The notes under the pieces were generated by a model. That model was given only the letters and a program-made list of their open reading frames with translations, searched no databases and had not been told where the DNA came from. From Dyella_D sp052115385 (GTDB lineage Bacteria; Pseudomonadota; Gammaproteobacteria; Xanthomonadales; Rhodanobacteraceae): a stretch of 64,000 bases of DNA. The stretch lies in NCBI RefSeq assembly GCF_052115385.1, contig NZ_JBFRGP010000001.1:372001-436000 (forward strand), in the 5' to 3' direction. This document shows, piece after piece, positions 33,908 through 42,121 of the stretch; the first letter of the stretch is position 1, and each line of letters starts with the position of its first letter. Both the position numbers and the translations under genes were made by a program.

Positions 33908-36649
33908 ATGCGTAACGCTCGTACCGGCTTGCGAAGACCCCTGCTGCAAAGGCTGCTGCCGCTGGCCTACGCACTGGCGGCAATGCTCGGGCTGGTCCTC
34001 GCCCTTACCTGGGGGGCCTTGCAGCTCCAAGTGACTCTCGCCGGTTTTCTCAACGGCGAGAGTCTTTGGTCCAAGGCGCAGAAGCAGGCGGTGGTCGACC
34101 TGGAGAACTACGCCACCAAGGGCGACCCGCTCGACCTCACCGGCTTCCGCCGCAACTACGCCGTGCTGATGACCGACCGCTATGCGCGCGACGCCATCGA
34201 CAGCGGCCATTTCGACCGGGCCAAGGTGATCGAGGCGTTCCGCCGCGGCGGGGTGATTCCCTCGGCGATCCCCGGCATGGTCTTTATCCTGCAGTACTTC
34301 TCCGCCGCGCCGCATATGCGCGAGGCGCTGGTCGACTGGCATTCGGTGGACGGCCAGATCGCCGAACTGAACGTGATCGCCGGTGAACTGGAGCGCGCCT
34401 ACGCGGCCGGTGCGCTGGCCCCGGCCGAGCTCGCGCGCCAGCGCGACCGCATCCACCGGCTCAACGATTTCATCGAGCCGCGCAGCAGCAGCTTCTCGCT
34501 GCACATCGCCAACGGCGCCACCTGGATGGGCCGGGTGCTGTTCGCCAGCGTGGCCCTGATCACCTTGATCGCCGGCTTGTCGTGGCTGCGCATGGCGCGC
34601 CGCATCCTGGCCGGCATCCGCGGCACCGAGGAACGCTACCGGCTGCTGTTCGACAGCGCTGCCTCGGCCATCGTGATGGTCGACGAATCCTCCGGGCAGA
34701 TCCTCGACGCCAACCGCACCGCCGCGCGCTGGACCGGGCGCGATCCGGACCAGTTGCTCGGCGAGTCGTTCGCGCGCCTGTTCGCCGCGGGCGAGGCGCC
34801 GCAGGACAGCAACGTCGCGCTGCTGCGCGACGCCGGCGGCGAAGCCCGCCCGGTGGAAACGCAGAGCGCGCTGGCGCTGTGGGGCGAGCGCTTCGTGCGG
34901 CAGGCGATCATCAGCGACGTGTCCGAGCGGCTATCGATGGAGCACGAACGGCGCATCGCCTCGGAGGCGCTGGCCGGCATCGCCGAAGGCGTGGTGATCG
35001 CCGACGCCGAGCGGCGCATCACCACGGTCAATACCGCTTTCACCCGCATCACCGGCTACGACGCCGATGCGGTGCGCACGCGCCGCTTCGACGAAACGCG
35101 CTGCCTGCTCGACGGCTCGCCGCTGCCGGCCTCGATCTGGGACACCGTCGCCAACGGCGGCAACTGGAAGGGCGAGGTGTCCAGCCGGCGGCAGGACGGC
35201 AGCAGCTATCCGGAACTGCTCAGCATCAGCGCCATCCGCGATACCTACGGCCGCGTGCAGCACTACGTGGCGGTGCTGACCGACATCACCGCGATCAAGG
35301 CCGACCGCCTGCGCCTGGAACACCTGGCCACGCATGACCCGCTCACCGGCCTGGTCAACCGCGCCGAGTTCGAGCGGCTGTGCGAGCACGCCATCCTCGG
35401 CGCCACCCACGACCGCAATGCGGTGGCGGTGCTGTTCGTCGACCTGGATGCGTTCAAGGTGGTCAACGACAGCTACAGCCATGCCATCGGCGACAGCCTG
35501 CTGGTGAAGGTGGCCGAGCGCATCGACCGCGCGCTGGGGCCGCACGACGTGGCCGGGCGCATCGGCGGCGACGAGTTCACCGTGCTGCTGGGCCGGCTGC
35601 CGACGCGCGAGGATGCGCGCACCATGGCCACGCGCCTGCTGTCTTCGCTGGCCGAGCCGGTGCTGGTGGGCGACTACGAGATCGCGCTCAGCGCCAGCAT
35701 CGGCATCGCCGGTTTCCCGCTGGACGGCGGCGATCCGATCACCCTGATCACCAATGCCGACGCCGCGATGTACGTGGCCAAGACCGAAGAGCGTAACGCG
35801 TTCCGCTTCTACACCCCGCTGATGCACGCCGATGCGCGCCGCCGCCTGATGCTGGGCGTGGACCTGCGCCAGGCCCTGCTGCGCGGCGAGCTGTACCTGG
35901 TCTACCAGCCGAACGTGGAACTGCGCACCAGCCGCATCGTGGCGGTGGAAGCGCTGTTGCGCTGGCGCCATCCGGAACGCGGCGTGCTGCTGCCGGACGA
36001 ATTCATCCCGATGGCCGAGAGCCTGGGCCTGATCCGCCAGATCGACGAATGGGTGATGCGCGAAGCCTGCGCGCAGGTGCGCCGCTGGGACGAAGCGCAA
36101 CTGCCGCCGCTGCGCATGGCGATCAACGTTTCGGCCAGCACCTTCGGCCACCGCACCTTTATCGAACGGCTGGGCGCGGCACTGGATGCCGAGCAGCTGG
36201 ACGGCAAGCGCCTGCTGGTGGAGATCACCGAGAGCGCCATCCTGCGCCTGGGCGAACAGACCGACCGCACCATGCATGCCTTGCACGCGTTGGGCGTGGG
36301 CGTGGCGATCGACGACTTCGGCACCGGCTATTCCTCGCTGGCGTATCTGAAGCTGTCGGCCATCGCCTTCCTCAAGATCGACCGCTCCTTCATCAACGGC
36401 CTGCCGCAGGACGCCAACAACGCCGCGATCACCGAGGCGATGCTGGCCATCGCGCACAGCCTGGGCCTGCGGCCGATCGCCGAAGGCATCGAGACGAAGG
36501 AGCAGCACGATTTCCTGCTCAAGGCCGGTTGCGCCGAAGGCCAGGGTTTTTACTACTCGCGCCCGGAAGCGGCCGAGGAGGTCGCGCGCCAGCTGGTGCG
36601 CAACCCCAAGCCGGCGAAGCTGCGGCTGGTGCCGCCGAAGCACCGCTGA
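33908..36649 (+). CDS. membrane PAS-GGDEF-EAL cyclic-di-GMP protein
   Basis: 913 residues from the ATG at 33908 (an ATG at 33890 would add six). Membrane helices at about 17-41 and 206-227 enclose a periplasmic sensor segment. Two PAS domains follow (about 241-340 and 355-465), then GGDEF with an intact RIGGDEF motif (553-557) and EAL with EALLRW (681-686), INVSAST, EITESAIL, DDFGTGYSSL, KIDRSFI, EGIETKEQ and QGFYYSRP. Both domains keep their catalytic residues. The four residues before the GGDEF spacer are GPHD, so the product-inhibition RxxD site is missing. It may make or break cyclic-di-GMP according to the sensor signal. Confidence 0.92.
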   Translation: MRNARTGLRRPLLQRLLPLAYALAAMLGLVLALTWGALQLQVTLAGFLNGESLWSKAQKQAVVDLENYATKGDPLDLTGFRRNYAVLMTDRYARDAIDSGHFDRAKVIEAFRRGGVIPSAIPGMVFILQYFSAAPHMREALVDWHSVDGQIAELNVIAGELERAYAAGALAPAELARQRDRIHRLNDFIEPRSSSFSLHIANGATWMGRVLFASVALITLIAGLSWLRMARRILAGIRGTEERYRLLFDSAASAIVMVDESSGQILDANRTAARWTGRDPDQLLGESFARLFAAGEAPQDSNVALLRDAGGEARPVETQSALALWGERFVRQAIISDVSERLSMEHERRIASEALAGIAEGVVIADAERRITTVNTAFTRITGYDADAVRTRRFDETRCLLDGSPLPASIWDTVANGGNWKGEVSSRRQDGSSYPELLSISAIRDTYGRVQHYVAVLTDITAIKADRLRLEHLATHDPLTGLVNRAEFERLCEHAILGATHDRNAVAVLFVDLDAFKVVNDSYSHAIGDSLLVKVAERIDRALGPHDVAGRIGGDEFTVLLGRLPTREDARTMATRLLSSLAEPVLVGDYEIALSASIGIAGFPLDGGDPITLITNADAAMYVAKTEERNAFRFYTPLMHADARRRLMLGVDLRQALLRGELYLVYQPNVELRTSRIVAVEALLRWRHPERGVLLPDEFIPMAESLGLIRQIDEWVMREACAQVRRWDEAQLPPLRMAINVSASTFGHRTFIERLGAALDAEQLDGKRLLVEITESAILRLGEQTDRTMHALHALGVGVAIDDFGTGYSSLAYLKLSAIAFLKIDRSFINGLPQDANNAAITEAMLAIAHSLGLRPIAEGIETKEQHDFLLKAGCAEGQGFYYSRPEAAEEVARQLVRNPKPAKLRLVPPKHR

Positions 36650-36654
36650 CGATG

Positions 36655-36747
36655 CCGGCGTAGGTTGGGGTGAGCCGCAGGCGAACCCCAACGGTGCGAG
36701 GCGGCCCACGTTGGGGTTCGCCTGCGGCTCACCCCAACCTACGCCGG
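36655..36747. repeat. inverted REP pair 4 (class B), symmetric flanks
   Basis: Both GTAG heads are intact (36660 and, inverted, 36739-36742). Arms are of the GAGCCGCAGGCGAAC class. The symmetry continues outward through CCGGCG/CGCCGG, making the longest palindrome of the seven. It lies between the convergent cyclic-di-GMP and msrA genes. Confidence 0.92.
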
Positions 36748-36752
36748 TTGTT

Positions 36753-37457
36753 TCAGTGCAGCCGCACGTCGACCACGCTTTGCTCCGGCTTGTACTCGGC
36801 CGGGAACAGCTCCTTCAGATGGCGCACCTTCGGCGCATCGTTGATCACGATGTACGGATAGTCCGGGTGCAGCCGCGCGAAATCCTGGTGGTAAGCCTCG
36901 GCCATGTAGAACGCCTTGAGCGGCGCGACCTGGGTGACGATCGGCGCGCGGAATACATGGGCCTGGTCGAGCTGGGCGATATAGGCAGTGGCGACGCGCT
37001 TCTGCTCGTCGCTGCCGTAGAAGATCGCCGAACGGTACTGCGTGCCGGTGTCCGGCCCCTGGCGGTTGAGCAGGGTGGGATTGGTGGCGACCGAGAAGAA
37101 CACCTGCAGCAGCTTGCCGTAGCTGACCTTGGCCGGGTCGTACACGACCTTGACCGATTCGGCGTGGCCGGTATTGCCGCCGGAAACCTGTTCGTAGCTG
37201 GCCGTGGCGGCGTCGCCGCCGGCATAGCCGGACCAGACCTTCTTCACGCCCTTGACGTGCTCGAACACCGATTCCACGCCCCAGAAGCAGCCGCCGGCGA
37301 ACACCGCGATCTGCTCGCCCTGCGCGGGCGCGGCATCGAGCGTGGGTGCCGGTGCGGTGACGGGCGCGCTGTCGGCGGCGACAACGCCGCAGGCGGTGGT
37401 GCCGGCGGCCAGCATCAGGCCGGCGAGCAGGCGAAGGCGGGGCAGGCGGATGCGCAT
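36753..37457 (-). CDS. msrA: peptide-methionine (S)-S-oxide reductase, exported
   Basis: 234 residues. An N-terminal hydrophobic signal (RLRLLAGLMLAAGTTACG) suggests export to the periplasm; the lipobox is poor, so it may be soluble. Then a Pro/Ala linker and the MsrA domain with catalytic C57 in AGGCFWGVE, VWSGYAGG, GTQYRSAIFY and YHQDF. It reduces methionine-S-sulfoxide. The ATG at 37457 has GGAG 9 bases upstream; the ATG at 37472 has none. No MsrB is adjacent. Cytoplasmic MsrA is the commoner form, so the signal is notable. Confidence 0.92.
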   Translation of the reverse strand: MRIRLPRLRLLAGLMLAAGTTACGVVAADSAPVTAPAPTLDAAPAQGEQIAVFAGGCFWGVESVFEHVKGVKKVWSGYAGGDAATASYEQVSGGNTGHAESVKVVYDPAKVSYGKLLQVFFSVATNPTLLNRQGPDTGTQYRSAIFYGSDEQKRVATAYIAQLDQAHVFRAPIVTQVAPLKAFYMAEAYHQDFARLHPDYPYIVINDAPKVRHLKELFPAEYKPEQSVVDVRLH

Positions 37458-37600
37458 GGTGCGGAACTCCATCGATGGACAGGGCAGCGCATGTCGAGTC
37501 AGCGCCGTTCGCTGTGTTTTCGCCCACGCATGGCACGGGGTTACCTCGGGCCGCGGTGCTATCTTGCCGCCTCCCCAGCCGTACCCCCAAGGTGCTTTCC

Positions 37601-38434
37601 ATGAGTTATGCCATCGACCTGCCGGCCTACCTGCGGCGCATCGGTTTTGAGGGAGACGTCAGGCCCGATGCCGCCACCTTGCGTGCGCTGGCCGTGACGC
37701 ATGTGGCGGCGATCCCGTTCGAGAATCTCGACCCGTTCCTGGGTATTCCGATCGCGCTTGAGCTGCCGCGGCTGGAGCGCAAGCTGCTCGAGTTCGGGCG
37801 CGGCGGTTACTGCTTCGAGCAGAATTTCGTGTTCCGCGAGGTACTGCGGGCGATCGGTTATCCGGTGCAGGGCCTGATCGCGCGCGTGCTGTGGCAGCGC
37901 GACGACAACGACATCACGGCGCAGAGCCACATGCTGCTGCGGGTGGAGATCGATGGCGAGAGCTGGCTGGCCGACGTGGGTTTCGGCGGCATGGTGCTGT
38001 CGGGCGCGCTGAAGCTGGTGCCGGGGCTGGAGCAGGCGAGCGCGCACGAGCCGTACCGGTTGCTGGAGAACGATGGCGTGTGGCGCATGCAGGCGCTGGT
38101 GCGCGGGCTGTGGCAGACGTTGTACCGCTTCGATCTGCAGCCGCGGGAGGACATCGACTATGTAGTGGCGAACCACTATTCGTCGACGTTTCCGGAGTCG
38201 CATTTCCTGCATGGGTTGAATGTTGCGCGTAGTGCGCCGGGGCGTCGGTTGGCGCTGCGGGGGCGGGATTTTGCGGTGCATACGATGGGTGGGGAGACGG
38301 TGCGGCGTACGCTGACCGATACCGACGAGATCCTGGAACTGCTGGAGCGCGAGTTTCTGCTGCGGGTGCCCCAGGTGACGCACTTGCGCGCGCGCATCGA
38401 CGCGATGCCGCTGCCGACCGCCACGACTGCCTGA
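37601..38434 (+). CDS. arylamine N-acetyltransferase
   Basis: 277 residues, the usual length. The catalytic triad is visible: C71 (RGGYCFEQN), H110 (AQSHMLL) and D125 (WLADVGFGG). It transfers acetyl from acetyl-CoA to arylamines and hydrazines; the physiological substrate in such bacteria is generally unclear. The start is the ATG at 37601; the frame is open 126 bases upstream but has no better start. It diverges from msrA and its 3' end borders a REP pair. Confidence 0.93.
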   Translation: MSYAIDLPAYLRRIGFEGDVRPDAATLRALAVTHVAAIPFENLDPFLGIPIALELPRLERKLLEFGRGGYCFEQNFVFREVLRAIGYPVQGLIARVLWQRDDNDITAQSHMLLRVEIDGESWLADVGFGGMVLSGALKLVPGLEQASAHEPYRLLENDGVWRMQALVRGLWQTLYRFDLQPREDIDYVVANHYSSTFPESHFLHGLNVARSAPGRRLALRGRDFAVHTMGGETVRRTLTDTDEILELLEREFLLRVPQVTHLRARIDAMPLPTATTA

Positions 38435-38439
38435 CCGGC

Positions 38440-38529
38440 GTAGGTTGGGGTGAGCCGCAGGCGAACCCCAACACTGCGGGGTTTGGGTATGACGGTGTTG
38501 GGGTTCGCCTTTGGCTCACCCCAACCTAC
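38440..38529. repeat. inverted REP pair 5 (class B)
   Basis: The left arm is a perfect class B REP with GTAG head. The right arm has changed CTGCGG to CTTTGG in its centre (GTTCGCCTTTGGCTC). It lies between convergent N-acetyltransferase and S4-protein genes. Confidence 0.9.
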
Positions 38530-38541
38530 GCCATGACGTTG

Positions 38542-38772
38542 TCACGCCGGGGGCCGCTTCACCCGAATCCGCACGTCGTCGATGTCAACGACTTGCCCCG
38601 CATGGATCTTGCACGTCTTGCGCAACTCCTGCTGCCCGTCGACGTACACCGCTCCGCTGGCGACGATCGCCTTGCCCGCACCGCCGCTGTCGCACAGGCC
38701 GATCAGCTTCAGCAGCTGGTTGAGTTCCACGTGTTCGTGGCGTTCGTCGAGATCGAAATCGATGGACTGCAT
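38542..38772 (-). CDS. small RNA-binding S4-domain protein (YbcJ-like)
   Basis: 76 residues, essentially one S4 domain: HVELNQLLKLIGLCDSGGAG, then AIVASGAVYVDGQQELRKTC and GQVVDIDDVRIRV. YbcJ-type proteins bind RNA and are of uncertain role; some heat-shock S4 proteins rescue stalled ribosomes. The start codon shares one base with the barstar-like stop (TGATG), so it is the last gene of an RNase/barstar/S4 operon. Confidence 0.88.
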   Translation of the reverse strand: MQSIDFDLDERHEHVELNQLLKLIGLCDSGGAGKAIVASGAVYVDGQQELRKTCKIHAGQVVDIDDVRIRVKRPPA

Positions 38773-39209
38773 CAGAAATCCGGGTCGTTGAAGGCGCTTT
38801 CGGGCATCGCGAAGAAAGCGAAGAACGGCTTGCCGTCTTCCTGCCAGCTCTCGGCGGCTTCGTCGAGGATGTCCAGCAGGATGTCGAAGTCTTCCTCGCT
38901 GGCTTCGCGCAGGTCGTCGGCGTGGTCGAACAGCAGCAGGTAGCCGCTGCCTTCGAGCCAGTCCAGATCGTTGACGGCGTCGGCCAGGGCGTCCCAGTTG
39001 TCGCCGAATTCGGCGGGCAGGCGCCAGGAGGCTTTCAGGCGGCGCAGCAGTTCGTCCTTGCCGGTGCAGCCCTGCAGGCTGGTGCGCGCGACGAACAGGC
39101 CCTGGCTCGCGCCCTGGGCGCCGAGCGGGTCGAGGTCTTCCTCGATCACGAAGAACACGCCGCCGGCATCGGGGTCGTGCAGGTCGATGTCGTGGTCCTG
39201 GGAAGTCAT
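38772..39209 (-). CDS. barstar-family ribonuclease inhibitor
   Basis: 145 residues. The second half has the barstar pattern: TGKDELLRRLKASWRLPAEF, GDNWDALADAVNDLDWLEG, the hydrophobic YLLLFDHADD and an acidic helix EASEEDFDILLDILDEAAE. The first 45 residues are an acidic extension beyond barstar itself. It should bind and block the barnase-like RNase encoded just upstream (overlap ATGA). It has no signal peptide, so it protects the cytoplasm. Confidence 0.88.
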   Translation of the reverse strand: MTSQDHDIDLHDPDAGGVFFVIEEDLDPLGAQGASQGLFVARTSLQGCTGKDELLRRLKASWRLPAEFGDNWDALADAVNDLDWLEGSGYLLLFDHADDLREASEEDFDILLDILDEAAESWQEDGKPFFAFFAMPESAFNDPDF

Positions 39210-39652
39210 CGCGACACCTCGAATGCGCGGAATGTGCGGTAGTGATCGTCGGTGTAGTAGTAGACCACCGGCGGATTACCGCCAGTGATGATGCGCCGCG
39301 CGCCGCGATAGTCGAGGCCGGGCGTGGCCACCGTGTACTCGTGGTAGTAGCCGCGCGGCTGGGCCGGCAGCAGGCCTTCGCGGTTGCCGAACACCACGCC
39401 GTCCTGGCGGTTCGGGAACGGTCCGCCGCGGGCGATCAGGGCCAGCGTGTCGCCTGCTTCGGGCGGCAGGAAGGAGGGCAGGCCGGCGGCCGGCGCGGCT
39501 GCATTCCGGGTCTGGCGCGCGGCCGGCGCGGGCATGGCGGCGGACTGCACCTGCGGCGCGGCGGCAGGAACGGGCGGCGTCGCGCGGCGGTTCCACATGA
39601 AGACCGCAAAGACCACCACGGCCAGTACGAGCAATGGTTTGAAGGAGCGCAT
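39206..39652 (-). CDS. barnase-type guanyl-specific ribonuclease, membrane-anchored or secreted
   Basis: 148 residues. A hydrophobic N-terminus (FKPLLVLAVVVFAVFMW) acts as signal or anchor, followed by an Ala/Pro linker and the microbial RNase (N1/T1/barnase) domain: FPNRQDGVVFGNREGLLP, YYHEYTVATPG with catalytic E105, RGARRIITGG with R119/R120, and TDDHYRTF with H137. The glutamate, arginine and histidine catalytic set is intact. Coupled by ATGA to its barstar-like inhibitor. Confidence 0.9.
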   Translation of the reverse strand: MRSFKPLLVLAVVVFAVFMWNRRATPPVPAAAPQVQSAAMPAPAARQTRNAAAPAAGLPSFLPPEAGDTLALIARGGPFPNRQDGVVFGNREGLLPAQPRGYYHEYTVATPGLDYRGARRIITGGNPPVVYYYTDDHYRTFRAFEVSR

Positions 39653-39771
39653 GAGACCCCGCCGCTTGAAGTGGCGCGCAGCTTAACAGGGCCTTGTGAC
39701 GCGGTACCGCCTTGGTGTTCGCAATATCTTGCGGCACACTCGAGCCTTTGGCCGGTCCCCTGGAGCCACGC

Positions 39772-41337
39772 ATGAGCGCCGCCCCTTCCACCGCGCGCGG
39801 CCGCCTGCCGCGGCAGATTCCCTTCATCATCGGCAACGAGGGCTGCGAGCGCTTTTCGTTCTACGGGATGCGCAACATCCTCACCCCGTTCCTGATCACC
39901 TCGCTGCTGCTGCACCTGCCCGAGGCGCAGCGCCCCGGCGCGGCCAAGGACGTGTTCCACAGCTTCGTGATCGGCGTGTACTTCTTCCCGCTGCTGGGCG
40001 GCTGGCTGGCCGACCGCTTCTTCGGCAAGTACCACACCGTGCTGTGGATGAGCCTCGTGTACTGCCTGGGCCACCTGTGCCTGGCGCTGTTCGAGCACGA
40101 TCCGACCGGCTTCTACATCGGCCTGGGCCTGATCGCGCTGGGCGCGGGCGGGATCAAGCCGCTGGTGGCTTCGTTCGTCGGCGACCAGTTCGACAGCGCA
40201 AACAAGCATCTGGCCAAGCCGGTGTTCGACGCTTTCTACTGGATCATCAACTTCGGCTCGTTCTTCGCCTCGCTGCTGGCGCCGATGTTCCTGCGCCACT
40301 TCGGCGCGGCGGTGGCGTTCGGTATTCCCGGCGCGCTGATGCTCGCCGCTACCTTCGTGCTGTGGCTGGGCCGCCATCGCTACGTGATGGTGCCGCCGTC
40401 GCCGCCCGATCCGGATGCGTTCTCGCGCGTGCTGCGCACGGCGCTGCTCAGCCAGGCGCCAAGGCAGGGGCCGGCGCAGGCGCGGCCGGGCCTGTGGCTG
40501 GCCGGCGCGGGCGTGCTCGCTGCCGTGGCGGCGCTGGCGATGACGCCGGCGCTGGGCGTGGTGATCGCGCTGTGCCTGGCCATCGTCGCGCTGATCGGCG
40601 GCGTGGGCGGCGGTGCCTGGCTGCAGCTGGAGCGGGCGCGCGGCCGGCATCCGGACGCGGCGGTGGACGGCGCGCGCAACGTGCTGCGCGTGCTGGTGAT
40701 CTTCGCCCTGACCACGCCGTTCTTCTCGCTGTTCGACCAGAAGGCCTCGACCTGGGTGCTGCAGGGCAACGCGATGGCCGCGCCGGCTTGGTTCCATCCG
40801 GCGCAGATGCAGGCGCTGAACCCGCTGCTGGTGATGCTGCTGATCCCGTTCAACAACCTGGTGCTGTTCCCGCTGCTGCGCCGGCGCGGCAGCGAGCCCA
40901 CCGCGTTGCGCAAGATGACCGCCGGCATCGCTTTCGCCGGCCTGGCCTGGATCGTGGTGGGCGGCTACCAGCTGCTGCTGGACGACGGGCAGGCGCTGTC
41001 GATCGTGTGGCAGGTGCTGCCGTACCTGCTGCTGACCTTCGGCGAAGTGCTGGTCTCCGCGACCGGGCCGGAGTTCGCCTACAGCCAGGCGCCGGCCTCG
41101 ATGAAGGGCGTGATGATGAGCTTCTGGTACCTGGCCACCACCATCGGCAACCTGTGGGTGCTGATCGCCAATGCCGCGGTGCGCGACCAGGCGGTGACCG
41201 GGCATATCGCCAGCACCGGGCTCAGCGTCGACGCCTTCCAGATGTTCTTCTTCGCCGCCTTTGCGTTGCTGGCCGCGCTGGCCTTCGGCGCCTACGCGCG
41301 GCGCTACTGCGAGGTGGACAACTACCGGGCGGCCTGA
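39772..41337 (+). CDS. POT-family proton-dependent peptide transporter
   Basis: 521 residues. The signature GNEGCERFSFYGMRNIL (the ExxERFxYY-type motif) is at about residues 20-36. Around 12-14 helices follow, with GVYFFPLLGGWLADRFFGKY in loop 2-3 and SFWYLATTIGNLWV late. It imports di- and tripeptides with protons. The ATG at 39772 has GGAG 7 bases before it; an ATG at 39712 adds an implausible leader. It diverges from the RNase operon across about 120 bases. Confidence 0.92.
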   Translation: MSAAPSTARGRLPRQIPFIIGNEGCERFSFYGMRNILTPFLITSLLLHLPEAQRPGAAKDVFHSFVIGVYFFPLLGGWLADRFFGKYHTVLWMSLVYCLGHLCLALFEHDPTGFYIGLGLIALGAGGIKPLVASFVGDQFDSANKHLAKPVFDAFYWIINFGSFFASLLAPMFLRHFGAAVAFGIPGALMLAATFVLWLGRHRYVMVPPSPPDPDAFSRVLRTALLSQAPRQGPAQARPGLWLAGAGVLAAVAALAMTPALGVVIALCLAIVALIGGVGGGAWLQLERARGRHPDAAVDGARNVLRVLVIFALTTPFFSLFDQKASTWVLQGNAMAAPAWFHPAQMQALNPLLVMLLIPFNNLVLFPLLRRRGSEPTALRKMTAGIAFAGLAWIVVGGYQLLLDDGQALSIVWQVLPYLLLTFGEVLVSATGPEFAYSQAPASMKGVMMSFWYLATTIGNLWVLIANAAVRDQAVTGHIASTGLSVDAFQMFFFAAFALLAALAFGAYARRYCEVDNYRAA

Positions 41338-41478
41338 CCGGCCCGCGCATATGGACGGCTAGACGGATGTGCCTGCGGCGGCCCGGTCCTGCGAACGGCG
41401 CCGCATTGGAGCGCATCCGGCGTTGATCTGTTGCGATGCCGCATGTACATTTCAAAAAATTTGCGTGGGGGGGAAACC

Positions 41479-42021
41479 ATGAATAAGCGGACGATGGCCC
41501 GTGGGGCGGGCTTGGCGGTGGTCGCGTTGGCGCTGGCCGCCTGCGGGGGACACAAGGCGCGCGAGACCGTGCCGATGGACGCGCTGGTGGTGCCGGCGTT
41601 CGCGCCGTGGATCAGCGTCGAGCCGACCCAGGGCGACCTGCAGGTGCGCGGCCTGGACGAGAAAGTGGTGCTGAGCCCGTCGCGCCCGGTGTCCGAGGTG
41701 CTGCAGGCGCAGCTGCGCCAGGCGCTGCAGCCGGCCTATATCTCCAACCTCACGGTGGCCTGCGAGCGGGTCAAGACCGACATCCGCGTGCGCCACGAGG
41801 ACGACAAGCCCTCCGTCGCCACGCTGGACATCAGCATGCGCTGCACCACCAATGCGCGCGGCTTCGTCACGCGCAGCGAGCCGCGGCTGGAGCCGACGGC
41901 CGAGGTCAACGGACAGACCAACTATCCGAAGCTGTTCGTCAGCCTGCTGGACAACGCCTCGAAGGAACTGGCCACCAAGCTGCAGGCGGATATCGACGCC
42001 AGCAAGGCGAACCTGAAGTAA
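41479..42021 (+). CDS. YajG-like lipoprotein
   Basis: 180 residues. Signal peptide with lipobox (VALALAACGG). The mature part resembles the uncharacterised YajG lipoprotein family: VSEVLQAQLRQALQ, VKTDIRVRHEDDKPSVATLD and FVSLLDNASKELATKLQADI. It is likely an envelope protein of unknown role. The ATG is preceded by a G-rich run (GGGGGGGAAACC). It follows the POT gene by 141 bases and ends at a REP pair. Confidence 0.7.
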   Translation: MNKRTMARGAGLAVVALALAACGGHKARETVPMDALVVPAFAPWISVEPTQGDLQVRGLDEKVVLSPSRPVSEVLQAQLRQALQPAYISNLTVACERVKTDIRVRHEDDKPSVATLDISMRCTTNARGFVTRSEPRLEPTAEVNGQTNYPKLFVSLLDNASKELATKLQADIDASKANLK

Positions 42022-42029
42022 GCAACGCT

Positions 42030-42121
42030 GTAGGTTGGGGTGAGCCGCAGGCGAACCCCAACATCACCACGTTCAATCGCGCCGCACCGTTGGGGTTCGC
42101 CTGCGGCTCACCCCAACCTAC
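42030..42121. repeat. inverted REP pair 6 (class B), overlapping a stop codon
   Basis: Both arms are intact class B REPs with GTAG heads. The right head (CTAC, 42118-42121, plus strand) reads GTAG on the minus strand and contains the TAG stop of the flavoprotein gene ending at 42118. Confidence 0.92.
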
